Assembly: GCF_007858275.1 (NCBI RefSeq)
Contig: NZ_VFEV01000005.1
Span: forward strand, 124,001 to 188,000
Length of the DNA stretch: 64,000 nucleotides
Direction of reading: 5' to 3'
Source: Pseudomonas proteolytica
GTDB lineage: Bacteria; Pseudomonadota; Gammaproteobacteria; Pseudomonadales; Pseudomonadaceae
Shown here: positions 18,271 to 27,190 of the stretch, piece after piece
Position numbering within the stretch: the stretch's first letter is position 1
Layout of the letters: each line of letters starts with the position of its first letter
Notes under the pieces: generated by a model
The model's input: the letters and a program-made list of their open reading frames with translations, nothing else
Told to the model about the DNA's origin: nothing
Databases searched by the model: none
Made by a program: the position numbers and the translations under genes

Positions 18271-21200
18271 GTGAGGCCGGTTTTGCAGACGCAAGAGAAC
18301 AACAAAAAGTGCAAGGCAACAAAACGCACCCGGTTGAGCCTGGGAATTCGGTTGGCCGCCATTGCGCTGGTCGCCGATGCCGCGACCATCAGCCCGGTGC
18401 GGGCAGCCCCAGCCGCCAGTGCAGCGCACGCCCCGGCCACTGCTGTACATAATTTCGACGTGCCGACCCTGGCCCTGGATCAGGCCTTGGTGCTGCTGGC
18501 GCGCCAGGCCGGTGTCGAGCTTTACCTGGGCAGCAACGACTTCACCAACAGCTACGGCAACCCGGTCAAGGGTCGCCTGTCCCTGGACGCAGCGTTGCAA
18601 ACATTGCTGGCCAATCAAGGTGTCACCTACAGCCTCGGCGGCCCGTCCGACCGCCCGATCATCCAGGTACAACCCGGGCCGAACTCGGCAGGCATCCTGC
18701 CTGGCGACCTGCATCCCACCTATGTGCTGGGCATGGAAGGCAAACAGTCGCGCGACGAAAAGGGCTACAACGACGTCTACGACCAAGACATCTCCACGGT
18801 CTACGCCGGCAAGGAGCAGATCGAGCGCTACAAAGGCGCGGCCCCCGCCGATATGTTCAAGGGCATGCTTAACGTCTACAGCGGCGATTCGCGTAACAGC
18901 GGCGCGCTGGACCCGAACATCCGCGGCATCCAGGGCCCGGGGCGCGTGCCGCTGACCATCGACGGCACCGAGCAGGCAATCACCGCTTATCGCGGCTATA
19001 TGGGCGCCAACAACCGCAACTACATCGACCCCAACCTGATCGGTAGCATCAAGGTGTTAAAGGGCCCGAACCTGGAGCGCAACGTCTATAGCGGCATCGG
19101 CGGCGCGGTGGTGGCCAGCACCCTGAACGTCGACGACGTGCTCAAGCAGGACCAGGAATATGGTGGCGAACTTAAAATAGAAGGCAGCAACAACTCGGTG
19201 TCGCCCAAACTGCCGACGCTGATGACCGGACAAATGCCCAGCCCCGGCTATGAATACTCGCCTATCAGGGGCTATTACGATCACTCTTTGTACAAACACC
19301 CACGCACCAGCAGCAGTAACAAGCTGCTGTCCAGCGATGACTCCGCCTACCGCCTGGCACTGGCCACCCGCCAGGAAAAATTCGAACTTCTGGCCGCCTA
19401 CGCCTTTCGCGAAAAAGGTAACCACTACGCGGGCAAGAACAAGAGCGACTTCTACTCCAGTGGAAAGCAAGTCAACGGACAGTTTGACTACATTCCCAAC
19501 CTCGCGACCATCTACAAACCGGGCGATGAAGTCCCCAACACCTCCAGCAAGATGGAGTCCTGGCTGGGCAAGGCCAAATTCAAGATCGATGAAAACCAGT
19601 CCCTGGAGTTCGGCTACCGCGACACCGATGCGCTGTATGGCGAGATCCTGCCATCACGGATCTCGTTCTTTAAACCCGGCACAACTTACGACGCCGCCAC
19701 CAACGGCGTGCCGCAGTGGCCGTTGAGCCATGTGCAAAGCAAAGCCTACAACCTGGAATACAACCTCAAGCCCGAGGGAAACCCGTGGGTGGATTTCTAT
19801 TCCAACCTGTGGATGACCAACACCCGCAGCGATACCTACAGCAGCGGCGGCGTCCCCAATCAAACCACCCTCGCCGACCCGGTGTACCGTAATACCGCCC
19901 TGGCCAACTCCAAGCATGATCGTATCGGCCTGACCACAAGCAACAAGTTCAAGTTACTCGACAGCCTCGATCTGACGCTGGGTGGTAGTTACCAGCATGA
20001 AAAGTTGGGCTCGAACGACAACTATTACGACCCCATCATCAGTGACACGTTGCGCATGTACCCTCGCGCCGGCCGCCGTGAAGAGCAGGAATACAACTTC
20101 AAGTTCGACTGGCGTCCCGTGAGCTTCGCCAAGTTTGAGGCGGGGATGCGTTATTCGTCTTATTGGGCATTTGATGATTATTTGAAAAGTGCTCAGGATA
20201 AGAGTGGAATAACAACGCAACTTGAAGAAACCGGGCGTCGGGTGGATTACACCACGCGCAAAACAATGACGGATGCCGAATTAAAAACAACCATTGATCA
20301 GAAAATTGAAAACATGAAGGATTTCTGGGATGTTTTCGGCGCTACTGAAGCAGAGCGTTTGGCCGATATAGAAGTGATTAAACGAGAAACATCACCCATT
20401 CAAGAAATCCAACATAGGGTTAACTGGGAGAGTGATGGTAAAGGCCGCTATTCGCGCGCTAACAACCCGTGTATCAACGGCTTGAATGCAGGTGAAAATA
20501 TCATTTCCTGCAGCTCTTCCGGAAATGGTGAGATCTACGAAAAAGACATCAAAGCCAAACACCAGAAAGACAGTGGCTGGACACCTTCGCTTTCTGCAAC
20601 GTTCTTTACCTCGGAAAATGGCCGGGTCTACCTGCGCTACAGCGAGGCCATCCGTTACCCAAGCATGTTTGAAAGCACCATTGGCTTTTCCTCATCGATC
20701 AATCCCTGGGGGCTTGAGCCAGAGCATGCGCACAACTACGAAGCCGCCTACATCCATAACCTGGCCGGCTGGGGGGGCAGCGAAACCGCCGACATCAAGC
20801 TGAGCTATTACTACAACACCACCAAAAACGTGATCGAACGCGACCCACAACTGCGCTTCAGCAACTTGGAAAAGCAGGTCACTTCGGGTGTGGAGTTCCA
20901 AGGGCGCTACGATAATGGACGGTTTTTCACCGACATGAGCATTGGTCATGTCCTGAAAAACAGAGTCTGCGATGAAAACTCGGCTGTCTCCGTCAGCACC
21001 GACGGCAGTACCCCCAACTGCGTGGATGACGGATTTGTAGGCGGATATCTGGTGAGCATGGCAATGCCGGAGTGGACTGCCAACCTTGGTCTGGGTGCGC
21101 GATTCCTTGATCGAAAGCTGGAAGTGGGCGGACGGGCTATTTATTACCGCCAACATGAAAACAAGTTTTATGACAACTACCCCAACAGCGCCATGGTCAG

Positions 21201-21399
21201 TTATTACCTGAATACGCCTATGTCATGGGACAAGATCGTCACTTATGACGCCTACGTGAACTACAAGTTGACCGATGACGCATCCATCGAGTTAACCGGC
21301 ACCAACTTGAGCAACCTTTATTACATCGACCCGCTGACGCGTTCGGCCATGCCTGCGCCGGGTCGAACTTTGAAGCTCGGTTTCACCGCTACTTTTTAA
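18271..21399 (+). CDS. TonB-dependent receptor with N-terminal signalling domain (probable hemophilin/heme receptor)
   Basis: A 1042-residue outer-membrane receptor, started at a GTG at 18271. After a long signal region ending near SPVRAAPA comes an STN secretin/TonB signalling domain (about 60-130; NFDVPTLALDQALVLLARQA), a plug (about 160-300; DMFKGMLNVYSGDSRNSGALD then KVLKGPNLERNVYSGIGGAV) and a 22-strand barrel ending LKLGFTATF. The STN domain fits signalling through the adjacent FecIR pair. Large loops are present; residues about 620-757 are less GC-rich than the rest and hold a Cys pair (NPCINGL and ISCSSS) that may form a disulfide in an outer loop. It is followed by a hemophilin-like cargo and a Slam translocon, which suggests heme carried by the cargo as substrate. 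Ligand identity is inferred. Confidence 0.88.
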   Translation: MRPVLQTQENNKKCKATKRTRLSLGIRLAAIALVADAATISPVRAAPAASAAHAPATAVHNFDVPTLALDQALVLLARQAGVELYLGSNDFTNSYGNPVKGRLSLDAALQTLLANQGVTYSLGGPSDRPIIQVQPGPNSAGILPGDLHPTYVLGMEGKQSRDEKGYNDVYDQDISTVYAGKEQIERYKGAAPADMFKGMLNVYSGDSRNSGALDPNIRGIQGPGRVPLTIDGTEQAITAYRGYMGANNRNYIDPNLIGSIKVLKGPNLERNVYSGIGGAVVASTLNVDDVLKQDQEYGGELKIEGSNNSVSPKLPTLMTGQMPSPGYEYSPIRGYYDHSLYKHPRTSSSNKLLSSDDSAYRLALATRQEKFELLAAYAFREKGNHYAGKNKSDFYSSGKQVNGQFDYIPNLATIYKPGDEVPNTSSKMESWLGKAKFKIDENQSLEFGYRDTDALYGEILPSRISFFKPGTTYDAATNGVPQWPLSHVQSKAYNLEYNLKPEGNPWVDFYSNLWMTNTRSDTYSSGGVPNQTTLADPVYRNTALANSKHDRIGLTTSNKFKLLDSLDLTLGGSYQHEKLGSNDNYYDPIISDTLRMYPRAGRREEQEYNFKFDWRPVSFAKFEAGMRYSSYWAFDDYLKSAQDKSGITTQLEETGRRVDYTTRKTMTDAELKTTIDQKIENMKDFWDVFGATEAERLADIEVIKRETSPIQEIQHRVNWESDGKGRYSRANNPCINGLNAGENIISCSSSGNGEIYEKDIKAKHQKDSGWTPSLSATFFTSENGRVYLRYSEAIRYPSMFESTIGFSSSINPWGLEPEHAHNYEAAYIHNLAGWGGSETADIKLSYYYNTTKNVIERDPQLRFSNLEKQVTSGVEFQGRYDNGRFFTDMSIGHVLKNRVCDENSAVSVSTDGSTPNCVDDGFVGGYLVSMAMPEWTANLGLGARFLDRKLEVGGRAIYYRQHENKFYDNYPNSAMVSYYLNTPMSWDKIVTYDAYVNYKLTDDASIELTGTNLSNLYYIDPLTRSAMPAPGRTLKLGFTATF

Positions 21400-21486
21400 T
21401 CCTGGAGGTATTGCATGGGAGGCTAAGAAGAAATTGGCAAACGCTTGACGTGTTGACTTAATTTAAATCACTCAATGGATGATGAA

Positions 21487-22248
21487 ATGAAATCTTTCAA
21501 CTACACAGTATTGGCAATGGCACTTCTGGGTCTGGCTGGCGTTGCTCAAGCAGCCACTTCTTCTGGTCAAAGTTACGATGGCACGATCGTCGTTGACGGT
21601 TCCAGTGGTTCAGGCTCAACCAATCACCCAGGTTCCGCGGGCCAGCCGGCCATTGGCGTTAAGGCTTTTTACAACGGCACGAAAGTCGCTTTCAGTGGTT
21701 TGAAAGGCATGGCTGCCACCGATGCCAATGGCGTCTCCACTATTACTACCGCGATGATGCCACCCTCTCACTCCACACTGGGCAACTTCGATTTCAAACA
21801 AGTTGCCAACCAACAGGTGTACTACGGAGAGTGGTCCCAGACTGGTGCCAACAATGACCCAAGCCGTGTCGTGTACTACTCCGGCGATACCGCTGGCCGC
21901 GTACTGCCAACGGCCAGCGTGACCTACGCGGTACAGGGCATCAACAACTACTCCGGGGCTAACGTGCTGTCTGGCGACCTGACCGCATCCTTCGGCACAG
22001 CGGCCCCGACTCTGGTCGGTTCGCTGAGCAACAGCACGCTGAAGGTCCAGTTGGCGGCCAACATCAACACCGCCGACGCCAGCTTTGCCGGCAACGCTGC
22101 AGCGCGCGATGCAGTCACTAATGCAAGCCTCTCAACCGGCACCACCCAAGGCAGCTTCTTCGGCGCAGGCTCCACCGCGTCGCTGGCCGGTATCGCCAAG
22201 TTCTCCGATCGCAACTACGACACCGCTTTCGGTGGCGTCGCCAAGTAA
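21487..22248 (+). CDS. Secreted hemophilin-like Slam cargo protein
   Basis: A 253-residue exported protein. The ATG at 21487, with GGATGA upstream, gives a signal peptide (SFNYTVLAMALLGLAGVAQA) cut after AQA; there is no lipobox and no cysteine at all, so it is predicted to be a soluble secreted protein rather than a surface lipoprotein. The N-terminal half (to about 150) carries the only two histidines outside any tag-like stretch (His47 and His95), which are candidate heme ligands. The C-terminal 90 residues have alternating strands and end GIAKFSDRNYDTAFGGVAK, resembling the TbpB/hemophilin eight-strand barrel that Slam recognises. Position between a TonB receptor and a Slam gene supports the call. 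It could instead bind another metal complex. Confidence 0.7.
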   Translation: MKSFNYTVLAMALLGLAGVAQAATSSGQSYDGTIVVDGSSGSGSTNHPGSAGQPAIGVKAFYNGTKVAFSGLKGMAATDANGVSTITTAMMPPSHSTLGNFDFKQVANQQVYYGEWSQTGANNDPSRVVYYSGDTAGRVLPTASVTYAVQGINNYSGANVLSGDLTASFGTAAPTLVGSLSNSTLKVQLAANINTADASFAGNAAARDAVTNASLSTGTTQGSFFGAGSTASLAGIAKFSDRNYDTAFGGVAK

Positions 22249-22278
22249 TCGCCGGTTGAACCTGTTGTAGCACCACCC

Positions 22279-22310
22279 AAGCAAGTGCCTGCCCCCAGGC
22301 ACTTGCTTTT
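22279..22310 (+). terminator. Strong hairpin with T-run between cargo and Slam genes
   Basis: AAGCAAGTGCCTG pairs perfectly with CAGGCACTTGCTT (13 base pairs, CCCC loop) and is followed by TTTT. It lies 31 bases after the cargo stop and 32 before the Slam start. It could act as a partial terminator that keeps Slam expression below that of its cargo, and it would also protect the upstream mRNA end. Confidence 0.75.
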
Positions 22311-22341
22311 GGCGTTTTGAAGCGATCCCGAGAGCCCGGTA

Positions 22342-23841
22342 ATGCCCCAGCCCTACTGCAAGCGATCCCTCACGCTCCACGCTTTACCCTTTTCCCTGCT
22401 GCTGTTCATGGCCCCTGCGCTATTTGCTGCCGACCAGGACACCAGCTTGCGTCTGAACCAGACCATCGAGTACCGCGCCAATCAGCAAGAGCGCGAGTTG
22501 CTCAAGGATGAATTGCCCAGCGACGGCGCCGCGCCACTCTTGAACATCGACGGCCAGGACTACACCGTCGGCAACAACCTGGATGAATTGGGCCGCGCGG
22601 TGTACGTGTCCCTCTCACGCCAGAACTGGCCACAGGCCAGGGACTATCTCAAACGCTACACCGCCCTGCCCGGCCATGATCCGATGCTCACCGCCTATGC
22701 CAAGGGTGGCCTGGCCCGCGCCGAAGGCGACCTGGAGCAAGCCGAAGATTATTACCGCCAATTGCTGGCGATACAGTCCGACTTCCTGCCGGGCCGCCTG
22801 GAGCTGGCGCGGGTGCTGTTCGAGAACCGCAAGGATGGCGAGTCCAACGCCGTATTCCAACAGATCAGCAGTGGCCTCAGCCCCTCCGACGCGCAGGCCA
22901 TGGGCCTGGGCAAGACCGTCGACAGTTTCAAGCAGGCCCTGGATCACCGTGAAGACTGGCAAGGCTCCTTCGCCATTGGCCCGACCTGGGGCAAAAACCT
23001 CAATCAGTCCCCCGAAAGCACAGTGACGTATCGCTACGTCACTGCCGAAGAAACCATTCTGGTCCAACGCTCGCTGCCCAAGGCTGTGTCTGCCCACGGC
23101 GCGGATTACGAGGCCACGCTCAACAAACGCATCGCCCTCAGCGGTCATCACGGGGTGTTCATGCGCTCGTTGTTGTACGGCCAGGCGTATGAAAAGGAGA
23201 GCAAGTACAACGAAAGCACCCTTATCAACAACGCCGGCTACAGCTATCACGATGCGAAAAACCAGTACTCCCTCGGGCCATCGTATGAGTTCAACACCAT
23301 CGCCGACAACGCCATGTACAGCGCCTGGGGGTTGCGGGGCGAATGGATTCACACGTTATCGGCTACGCGCATGTTCAAGCTGGAAGGCGAATACAAGGAC
23401 ATGGCCTACAAGCACGACCTCAACAGCAACCTCGACGGCGGCATTAGCTCGGTCTACGCCACTCTGTGGCAGGCCCTGCCCCAGCGCTGGACGTTGTTCG
23501 GCGGCGTCGACCTGAGCCAGCGCAACGCACGGGATCGCACCCAGGCTTACCTGCAAAAAGGCGTGCGGCTGGGCGTCGCCAAGGATTTCGAGGTGGGAGT
23601 CAGCGCTGTGCTGTTCGCGTCATACCGCAAACGCCAATACGATGCCTACAGCGCCATCGTCGATGACCGACGCAGCGACGATGAACAGGGCTACACCTTT
23701 ATCCTGCGCGCCCCACGCCTGGCGGTGATGGATGTGGTGCCCAGTCTGACGGTCAAATACAACAAGGTCGTAAGCAATGTCGACTGGCTTTATTCCTACG
23801 ACAAAAACAGCATCAGCCTAAAGCTGGAAAAGCAGTTTTAA
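22342..23841 (+). CDS. Slam-family outer-membrane translocon (surface lipoprotein assembly modifier, type XI secretion)
   Basis: A 499-residue protein with a signal peptide ending near APALFA, a periplasmic TPR-type region (about 80-200; ARDYLKRYTALPGHDPMLTAYA, GGLARAEGDLEQAEDYYRQL, LPGRLELARVLFENRKDGES) and a C-terminal barrel of about 290 residues (GSFAIGPTWGKNLNQSPES to the final LKLEKQF). TPR plus a DUF560 barrel with terminal Phe is the Slam architecture. Slams move TbpB-like lipoproteins or soluble hemophilins across the outer membrane. The upstream hemophilin-like gene is the evident cargo. Confidence 0.85.
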   Translation: MPQPYCKRSLTLHALPFSLLLFMAPALFAADQDTSLRLNQTIEYRANQQERELLKDELPSDGAAPLLNIDGQDYTVGNNLDELGRAVYVSLSRQNWPQARDYLKRYTALPGHDPMLTAYAKGGLARAEGDLEQAEDYYRQLLAIQSDFLPGRLELARVLFENRKDGESNAVFQQISSGLSPSDAQAMGLGKTVDSFKQALDHREDWQGSFAIGPTWGKNLNQSPESTVTYRYVTAEETILVQRSLPKAVSAHGADYEATLNKRIALSGHHGVFMRSLLYGQAYEKESKYNESTLINNAGYSYHDAKNQYSLGPSYEFNTIADNAMYSAWGLRGEWIHTLSATRMFKLEGEYKDMAYKHDLNSNLDGGISSVYATLWQALPQRWTLFGGVDLSQRNARDRTQAYLQKGVRLGVAKDFEVGVSAVLFASYRKRQYDAYSAIVDDRRSDDEQGYTFILRAPRLAVMDVVPSLTVKYNKVVSNVDWLYSYDKNSISLKLEKQF

Positions 23842-23940
23842 CCGTCTTCACCGGGTTTTCTATTTCGCGGTTGCACTTATAGCGAGCTACTGTATAAAAC
23901 GCCCCTATAAACCGCGCCATCTAGCATGAGGATCCCGGCC

Positions 23941-24348
23941 GTGGAAGAAGTTATCGAACAATTGCGTGAAGCCAACGAACCGGTACCGGTTCCTCTGGAA
24001 CTGCCCGACGAAGACCAGTTGGTGGAAGTCGAAGAACAGCTGTTTATCAACATCCCGTTTGTGTTCAAAGAATTCCTGCTGACCGTCAGCGATGTGGTGT
24101 ACGGCAGCCTGGAGCCGGTGACCATCACCGACCCACAGTCCCACACCTATCTGCCGGAAGTCGCGGCCAATGCCTGGGATATCGGCGTGCCTCGCGAGCT
24201 GATCCCGATCTGCCAGGACGGTGACGATTACTACTGCGTCGAAGAAGACGGCACGGTAGTGCTGTGGTCCGGCGAAGAAGAGCTGGTCACCGAAGAGTCC
24301 TGGGAATCGGTGTGGCACTGGGCGCGGGACGTCTGGCTGGAAAGCTGA
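23941..24348 (+). CDS. SMI1/KNR4 (SUKH) family protein
   Basis: A 135-residue acidic protein of the SUKH superfamily: LVEVEEQLFINIPFVFKEFL is the usual SMI1 start, with a WDIGVPRELIPICQDGDDYYC middle part and a final VWHWARDVWLES. The GTG at 23941 is chosen because AGGAT lies 7 bases upstream; an ATG at 23926 is the alternative. SUKH proteins often serve as immunity proteins for toxins, but this gene lies in a conserved housekeeping position next to a CPA2 antiporter in pseudomonads and no toxin gene is nearby, so that role is not claimed. Confidence 0.8.
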   Translation: MEEVIEQLREANEPVPVPLELPDEDQLVEVEEQLFINIPFVFKEFLLTVSDVVYGSLEPVTITDPQSHTYLPEVAANAWDIGVPRELIPICQDGDDYYCVEEDGTVVLWSGEEELVTEESWESVWHWARDVWLES

Positions 24349-24403
24349 TCTCACAAACGCTGCGTACGGCTCCTACGGTGAGTCGTTCGCCAGAGGGGAG
24401 TGC

Positions 24404-26167
24404 TCAGTGCTCCGGGGTGTCCTTGTGGTTATCCAGGGTCTCCAGCAAGGCCACTTGCATACGCGTATGTATGCGGATGAACCAGCGCCAGAGCACTGCG
24501 GCCACCGCAGCCGTGACCACGGCAATCAACACCAGCAGCTTGTTGGTCGGCAGGATACTGGCCGACAAGGCCGCCAATAGCAGGAAGATCACCAGCAGCG
24601 AGAGGATCGGGATCAGTTCGGCAATCACCCGTCGCACGCGCTGGGTATGACGCCCGGCCATTTCCGGCTTCACGCTCATCTCCGCCAGCAACATCGACAG
24701 TGCCTTGAGCTTGCGATACGCGGCGATCAAAAATGGCAGCGACAGCAACAACGCACCGCCCCAGATCAATGCCTTCTGCCAACTCGGATCACTGATCCAG
24801 CCTTCCAGATACCCACCAATTCGTGCCGCGAAGAAACTACCGGTAAAGAAAATCGCCACCACCAGTGCCAGGTTCACCCCTACCTGCAGGATGATCTTGC
24901 GGATCATCGACGCCAGCATCGCGCCCTCGCCTTGGGGCGAAATACTGCGCAGCCATTCGCCATACATGCCAAACACCCGGCTCAGGCGCTGCGGCATCAC
25001 CGCCGCGATCTTCAATGACAACGGGTCGGCGCCACGGATCAGGTACGGCGTCAGCAGCGTGGTAATCGCGGAAACCGCCACCGCCACCGGGTAAAGAAAG
25101 TCGCTGGTGACCTGCAAGGTCATCCCAAGCGCCGCAATGATGAAAGAAAATTCGCCAATTTGTGACAGGCCCATCCCGACCCGCAACGAAGTCCGGCCGT
25201 CATTGCCGGCGATAAACGCGCCAAGGCCACAGGACAGCATCTTGCCCAGCACCACGGCTACGGTAATGACCGCAATCGGCCAGGCGTATTGCAGCAGGAT
25301 CTGCGGGTCGATCATCAAGCCGATCGCCACGAAGAAAATCGCGCTGAACATGTCGCGAACCGGCTCGATCAGACGCTCGATTTTCAGCAACTGCCGGGAT
25401 TCGGCCATGATCGCGCCGATCAGGAAGGCGCCCAGCACCATGCTGTATTCGAGCTTGACCACCAGCAGGCAAAAACCGAAACACAGGCCCAAAACGGTGA
25501 TCAGCAGCATCTCGTTGCTTTCGAATTTGGCCACGTAGGCCAGCAGCCGAGGCACCAGCAGAATGCCGATCACCAGGGCCACGATCATGAACAGCGAGAG
25601 CTTGCCCACCGTGGAAAACACCTCGCCGGAGCTGACCGTGCCGCTGACGGCGATGCTCGACAACAAGGCGATGATGCCGATACCGAGGATGTCTTCGACG
25701 ATCAGCACGCCAAAGATCAGTTGGGCAAAGCGCTGGTTTTTCATCTTCAGGTCGTTGAGCGCCTTGACGATGATAGTGGTCGAGGAAATCGCCAGGATCG
25801 CGCCGAGGAACAGCGAGTCCATGGTGTTCCAGTCGAACCATTGGCCAATTTCGTAGCCAATCCAGATCATCAGGATGATTTCCATGAAGGCCGCGATAAA
25901 CGCCGTGGCACCCACCTTGAACAGCTTGCGCAGGCTGAACTCCAGGCCCAGGCAGAACATCAGGAAGATCACCCCCAGCTCGGCCAGGGTCTTGATGGTG
26001 TCTTCATCGTGGATCAGGCCGAAGGGCGGCGTGTGCGGCCCAATGATGAAGCCGGCGACGATGTACCCCAGGACGACCGGCTGCTTGAGACGATGGAACA
26101 GGATAGTCACCACCCCCGCCACGAGCATGATCACGGCCAAGTCCTGGATAAAGCTGATGGCGTGCAT
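24404..26167 (-). CDS. CPA2-family cation:proton antiporter (KefB/YbaL-like)
   Basis: A 587-residue inner-membrane protein with about twelve membrane segments in the first 390 residues (Na_H_Exchanger domain; VVLGYIVAGFIIGP, GLEFSLRKLFKVG, IFGVLIVEDILGIGIIALLS) and further hydrophobic segments in a longer C-terminal part (about 430-560). There is no RCK/TrkA-N domain, unlike KefB/KefC. It should exchange K+ or Na+ for H+. It runs convergently to the SUKH gene and divergently from a thioesterase gene. Confidence 0.88.
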   Translation of the reverse strand: MHAISFIQDLAVIMLVAGVVTILFHRLKQPVVLGYIVAGFIIGPHTPPFGLIHDEDTIKTLAELGVIFLMFCLGLEFSLRKLFKVGATAFIAAFMEIILMIWIGYEIGQWFDWNTMDSLFLGAILAISSTTIIVKALNDLKMKNQRFAQLIFGVLIVEDILGIGIIALLSSIAVSGTVSSGEVFSTVGKLSLFMIVALVIGILLVPRLLAYVAKFESNEMLLITVLGLCFGFCLLVVKLEYSMVLGAFLIGAIMAESRQLLKIERLIEPVRDMFSAIFFVAIGLMIDPQILLQYAWPIAVITVAVVLGKMLSCGLGAFIAGNDGRTSLRVGMGLSQIGEFSFIIAALGMTLQVTSDFLYPVAVAVSAITTLLTPYLIRGADPLSLKIAAVMPQRLSRVFGMYGEWLRSISPQGEGAMLASMIRKIILQVGVNLALVVAIFFTGSFFAARIGGYLEGWISDPSWQKALIWGGALLLSLPFLIAAYRKLKALSMLLAEMSVKPEMAGRHTQRVRRVIAELIPILSLLVIFLLLAALSASILPTNKLLVLIAVVTAAVAAVLWRWFIRIHTRMQVALLETLDNHKDTPEH

Positions 26168-26272
26168 GGCGAGGGGCTCCTTGAGGGTACTGGCACTGTC
26201 CCGATTTCCACGCGGCCGCTACAACGGCGCGTAATGTGCGGAAGGAAAAGTCTGCCTTAATCGTAAGAAATG

Positions 26273-26296
26273 CCCTTGAAATGGGCTTTTCAAGGG
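26273..26296. other. Perfect 9-base stem-loop in the antiporter/thioesterase divergent region
   Basis: CCCTTGAAA pairs with TTTCAAGGG around a 6-base loop. There is no T-run, so it is not a terminator; it could be an operator or 5' leader structure. The rest of the 292-base intergenic region (26168-26459) shows nothing I recognise. Confidence 0.4.
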
Positions 26297-26459
26297 TAAC
26301 ACCGCGACTTCCGGCAGAAAGCCGGTGCAATATATGGAAACAGATCGCCTTGGGCGTGACGGCAAACCCCGTCCCGGCGTCCCGTAAGGGATGGCGCTGT
26401 AATGATTCCAGCATCCGCAGAGGTGCCCCCCAACCAATGCCTACAACCGTGAGTGTGCT

Positions 26460-26942
26460 ATGGAACCCGGAAACGCCCAGCTGTCGATGACGGTATTGAT
26501 GACCCCTGACATGGCCAACTTCTCAGGCAATGTCCACGGCGGCACCCTGCTCAAGTACCTCGACGAAGTGGCCTACGCCTGCGCCAGCCGTTATGCCGGG
26601 CGCTATGTAGTCACGCTGTCGGTGGACCAGGTGATTTTTCGCGAGCCGATCCATGTCGGCGAGTTGGTGACGTTCCTGGCGTCGGTCAACTACACCGGCA
26701 ACACTTCGATGGAAGTGGGGATCAAGGTGGTCACCGAGAACATCCGCGAGCGTTCGGTACGCCACACCAACAGTTGCTTCTTCACCATGGTCGCGGTCGA
26801 CGACGACCGCAAACCGGCCGCCGTGCCTGCGTTGCAGCCACAGAACAGCGAAGACAAGCGCCGGTTTATCCAGGGCAAACAGCGCCGCCAGATCCGCCAG
26901 GAGCTGGAGAAGCGCTACCAGGAGATCAAGGCCGACGTGTAA
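26460..26942 (+). CDS. Acyl-CoA thioesterase, hot-dog fold (YciA/BACH type)
   Basis: A 160-residue thioesterase that hydrolyses acyl-CoA to the free acid. The signature MANFSGNVHGGTLLKYLDEVAY holds the catalytic Asp and the HGG turn; VDQVIFREPIHVGELVTF and the C-terminal TNSCFFTMVAVD are standard for the family. The Lys/Arg-rich tail (KRRFIQGKQRRQIRQELEKR) is typical of the longer YciA-like group. It stands alone ahead of a REP cluster. Confidence 0.88.
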   Translation: MEPGNAQLSMTVLMTPDMANFSGNVHGGTLLKYLDEVAYACASRYAGRYVVTLSVDQVIFREPIHVGELVTFLASVNYTGNTSMEVGIKVVTENIRERSVRHTNSCFFTMVAVDDDRKPAAVPALQPQNSEDKRRFIQGKQRRQIRQELEKRYQEIKADV

Positions 26943-26955
26943 ACCCAGTCAAAAT

Positions 26956-27040
26956 GTGGGAGCGGGCTTGCTCGCGAAGACGGTGGATCAGTCAATACAT
27001 GTGCTGACTGGTACAGCGTCTTCGCGAGCAAGCCCGCTTG
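26956..27040. repeat. REP doublet (GTGGGAGCGGGCTTGCTCGCGAAGAC type)
   Basis: The arm at 26956-26981 is inverted at 27018-27040. This is the first of three elements that together fill the 465-base gap between the thioesterase gene and the aminopeptidase gene. Confidence 0.85.
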
Positions 27041-27090
27041 TATGTTTAGACTTGAAGGGGTGGGCGGCGACTAAAAGCCCGATTCCGACT

Positions 27091-27150
27091 CTCCCACATG
27101 TTGATGTGTGAACACCGTCAAATGTGGGAGCTGGCTTGCCTGCGATGAGC
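27091..27150. repeat. Single REP unit plus short inverted flank
   Basis: A lone GTGGGAGCTGGCTTGCCTGCGATGAGC unit runs to 27150. The CTCCCACAT at 27091 is inverted as ATGTGGGAG at 27122, which may be the remnant of a second arm. Confidence 0.6.
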
Positions 27151-27190
27151 ATCGGTATCTACACAACTTTCAGAAACTGACGAACTCTCC

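Noticed and set aside
21487..22248. HasA hemophore identity for the secreted protein next to the FecIR/TonB locus
   Set aside because: It has an N-terminal Sec signal peptide and no type I exporter genes nearby; HasA lacks a Sec signal and is exported by HasDEF.
26290..26420. Possible cobalamin-type riboswitch upstream of the thioesterase gene (AAGCCGGTGC-like stretch)
   Set aside because: The rest of the conserved riboswitch core is not present and the downstream gene is not cobalamin-related.
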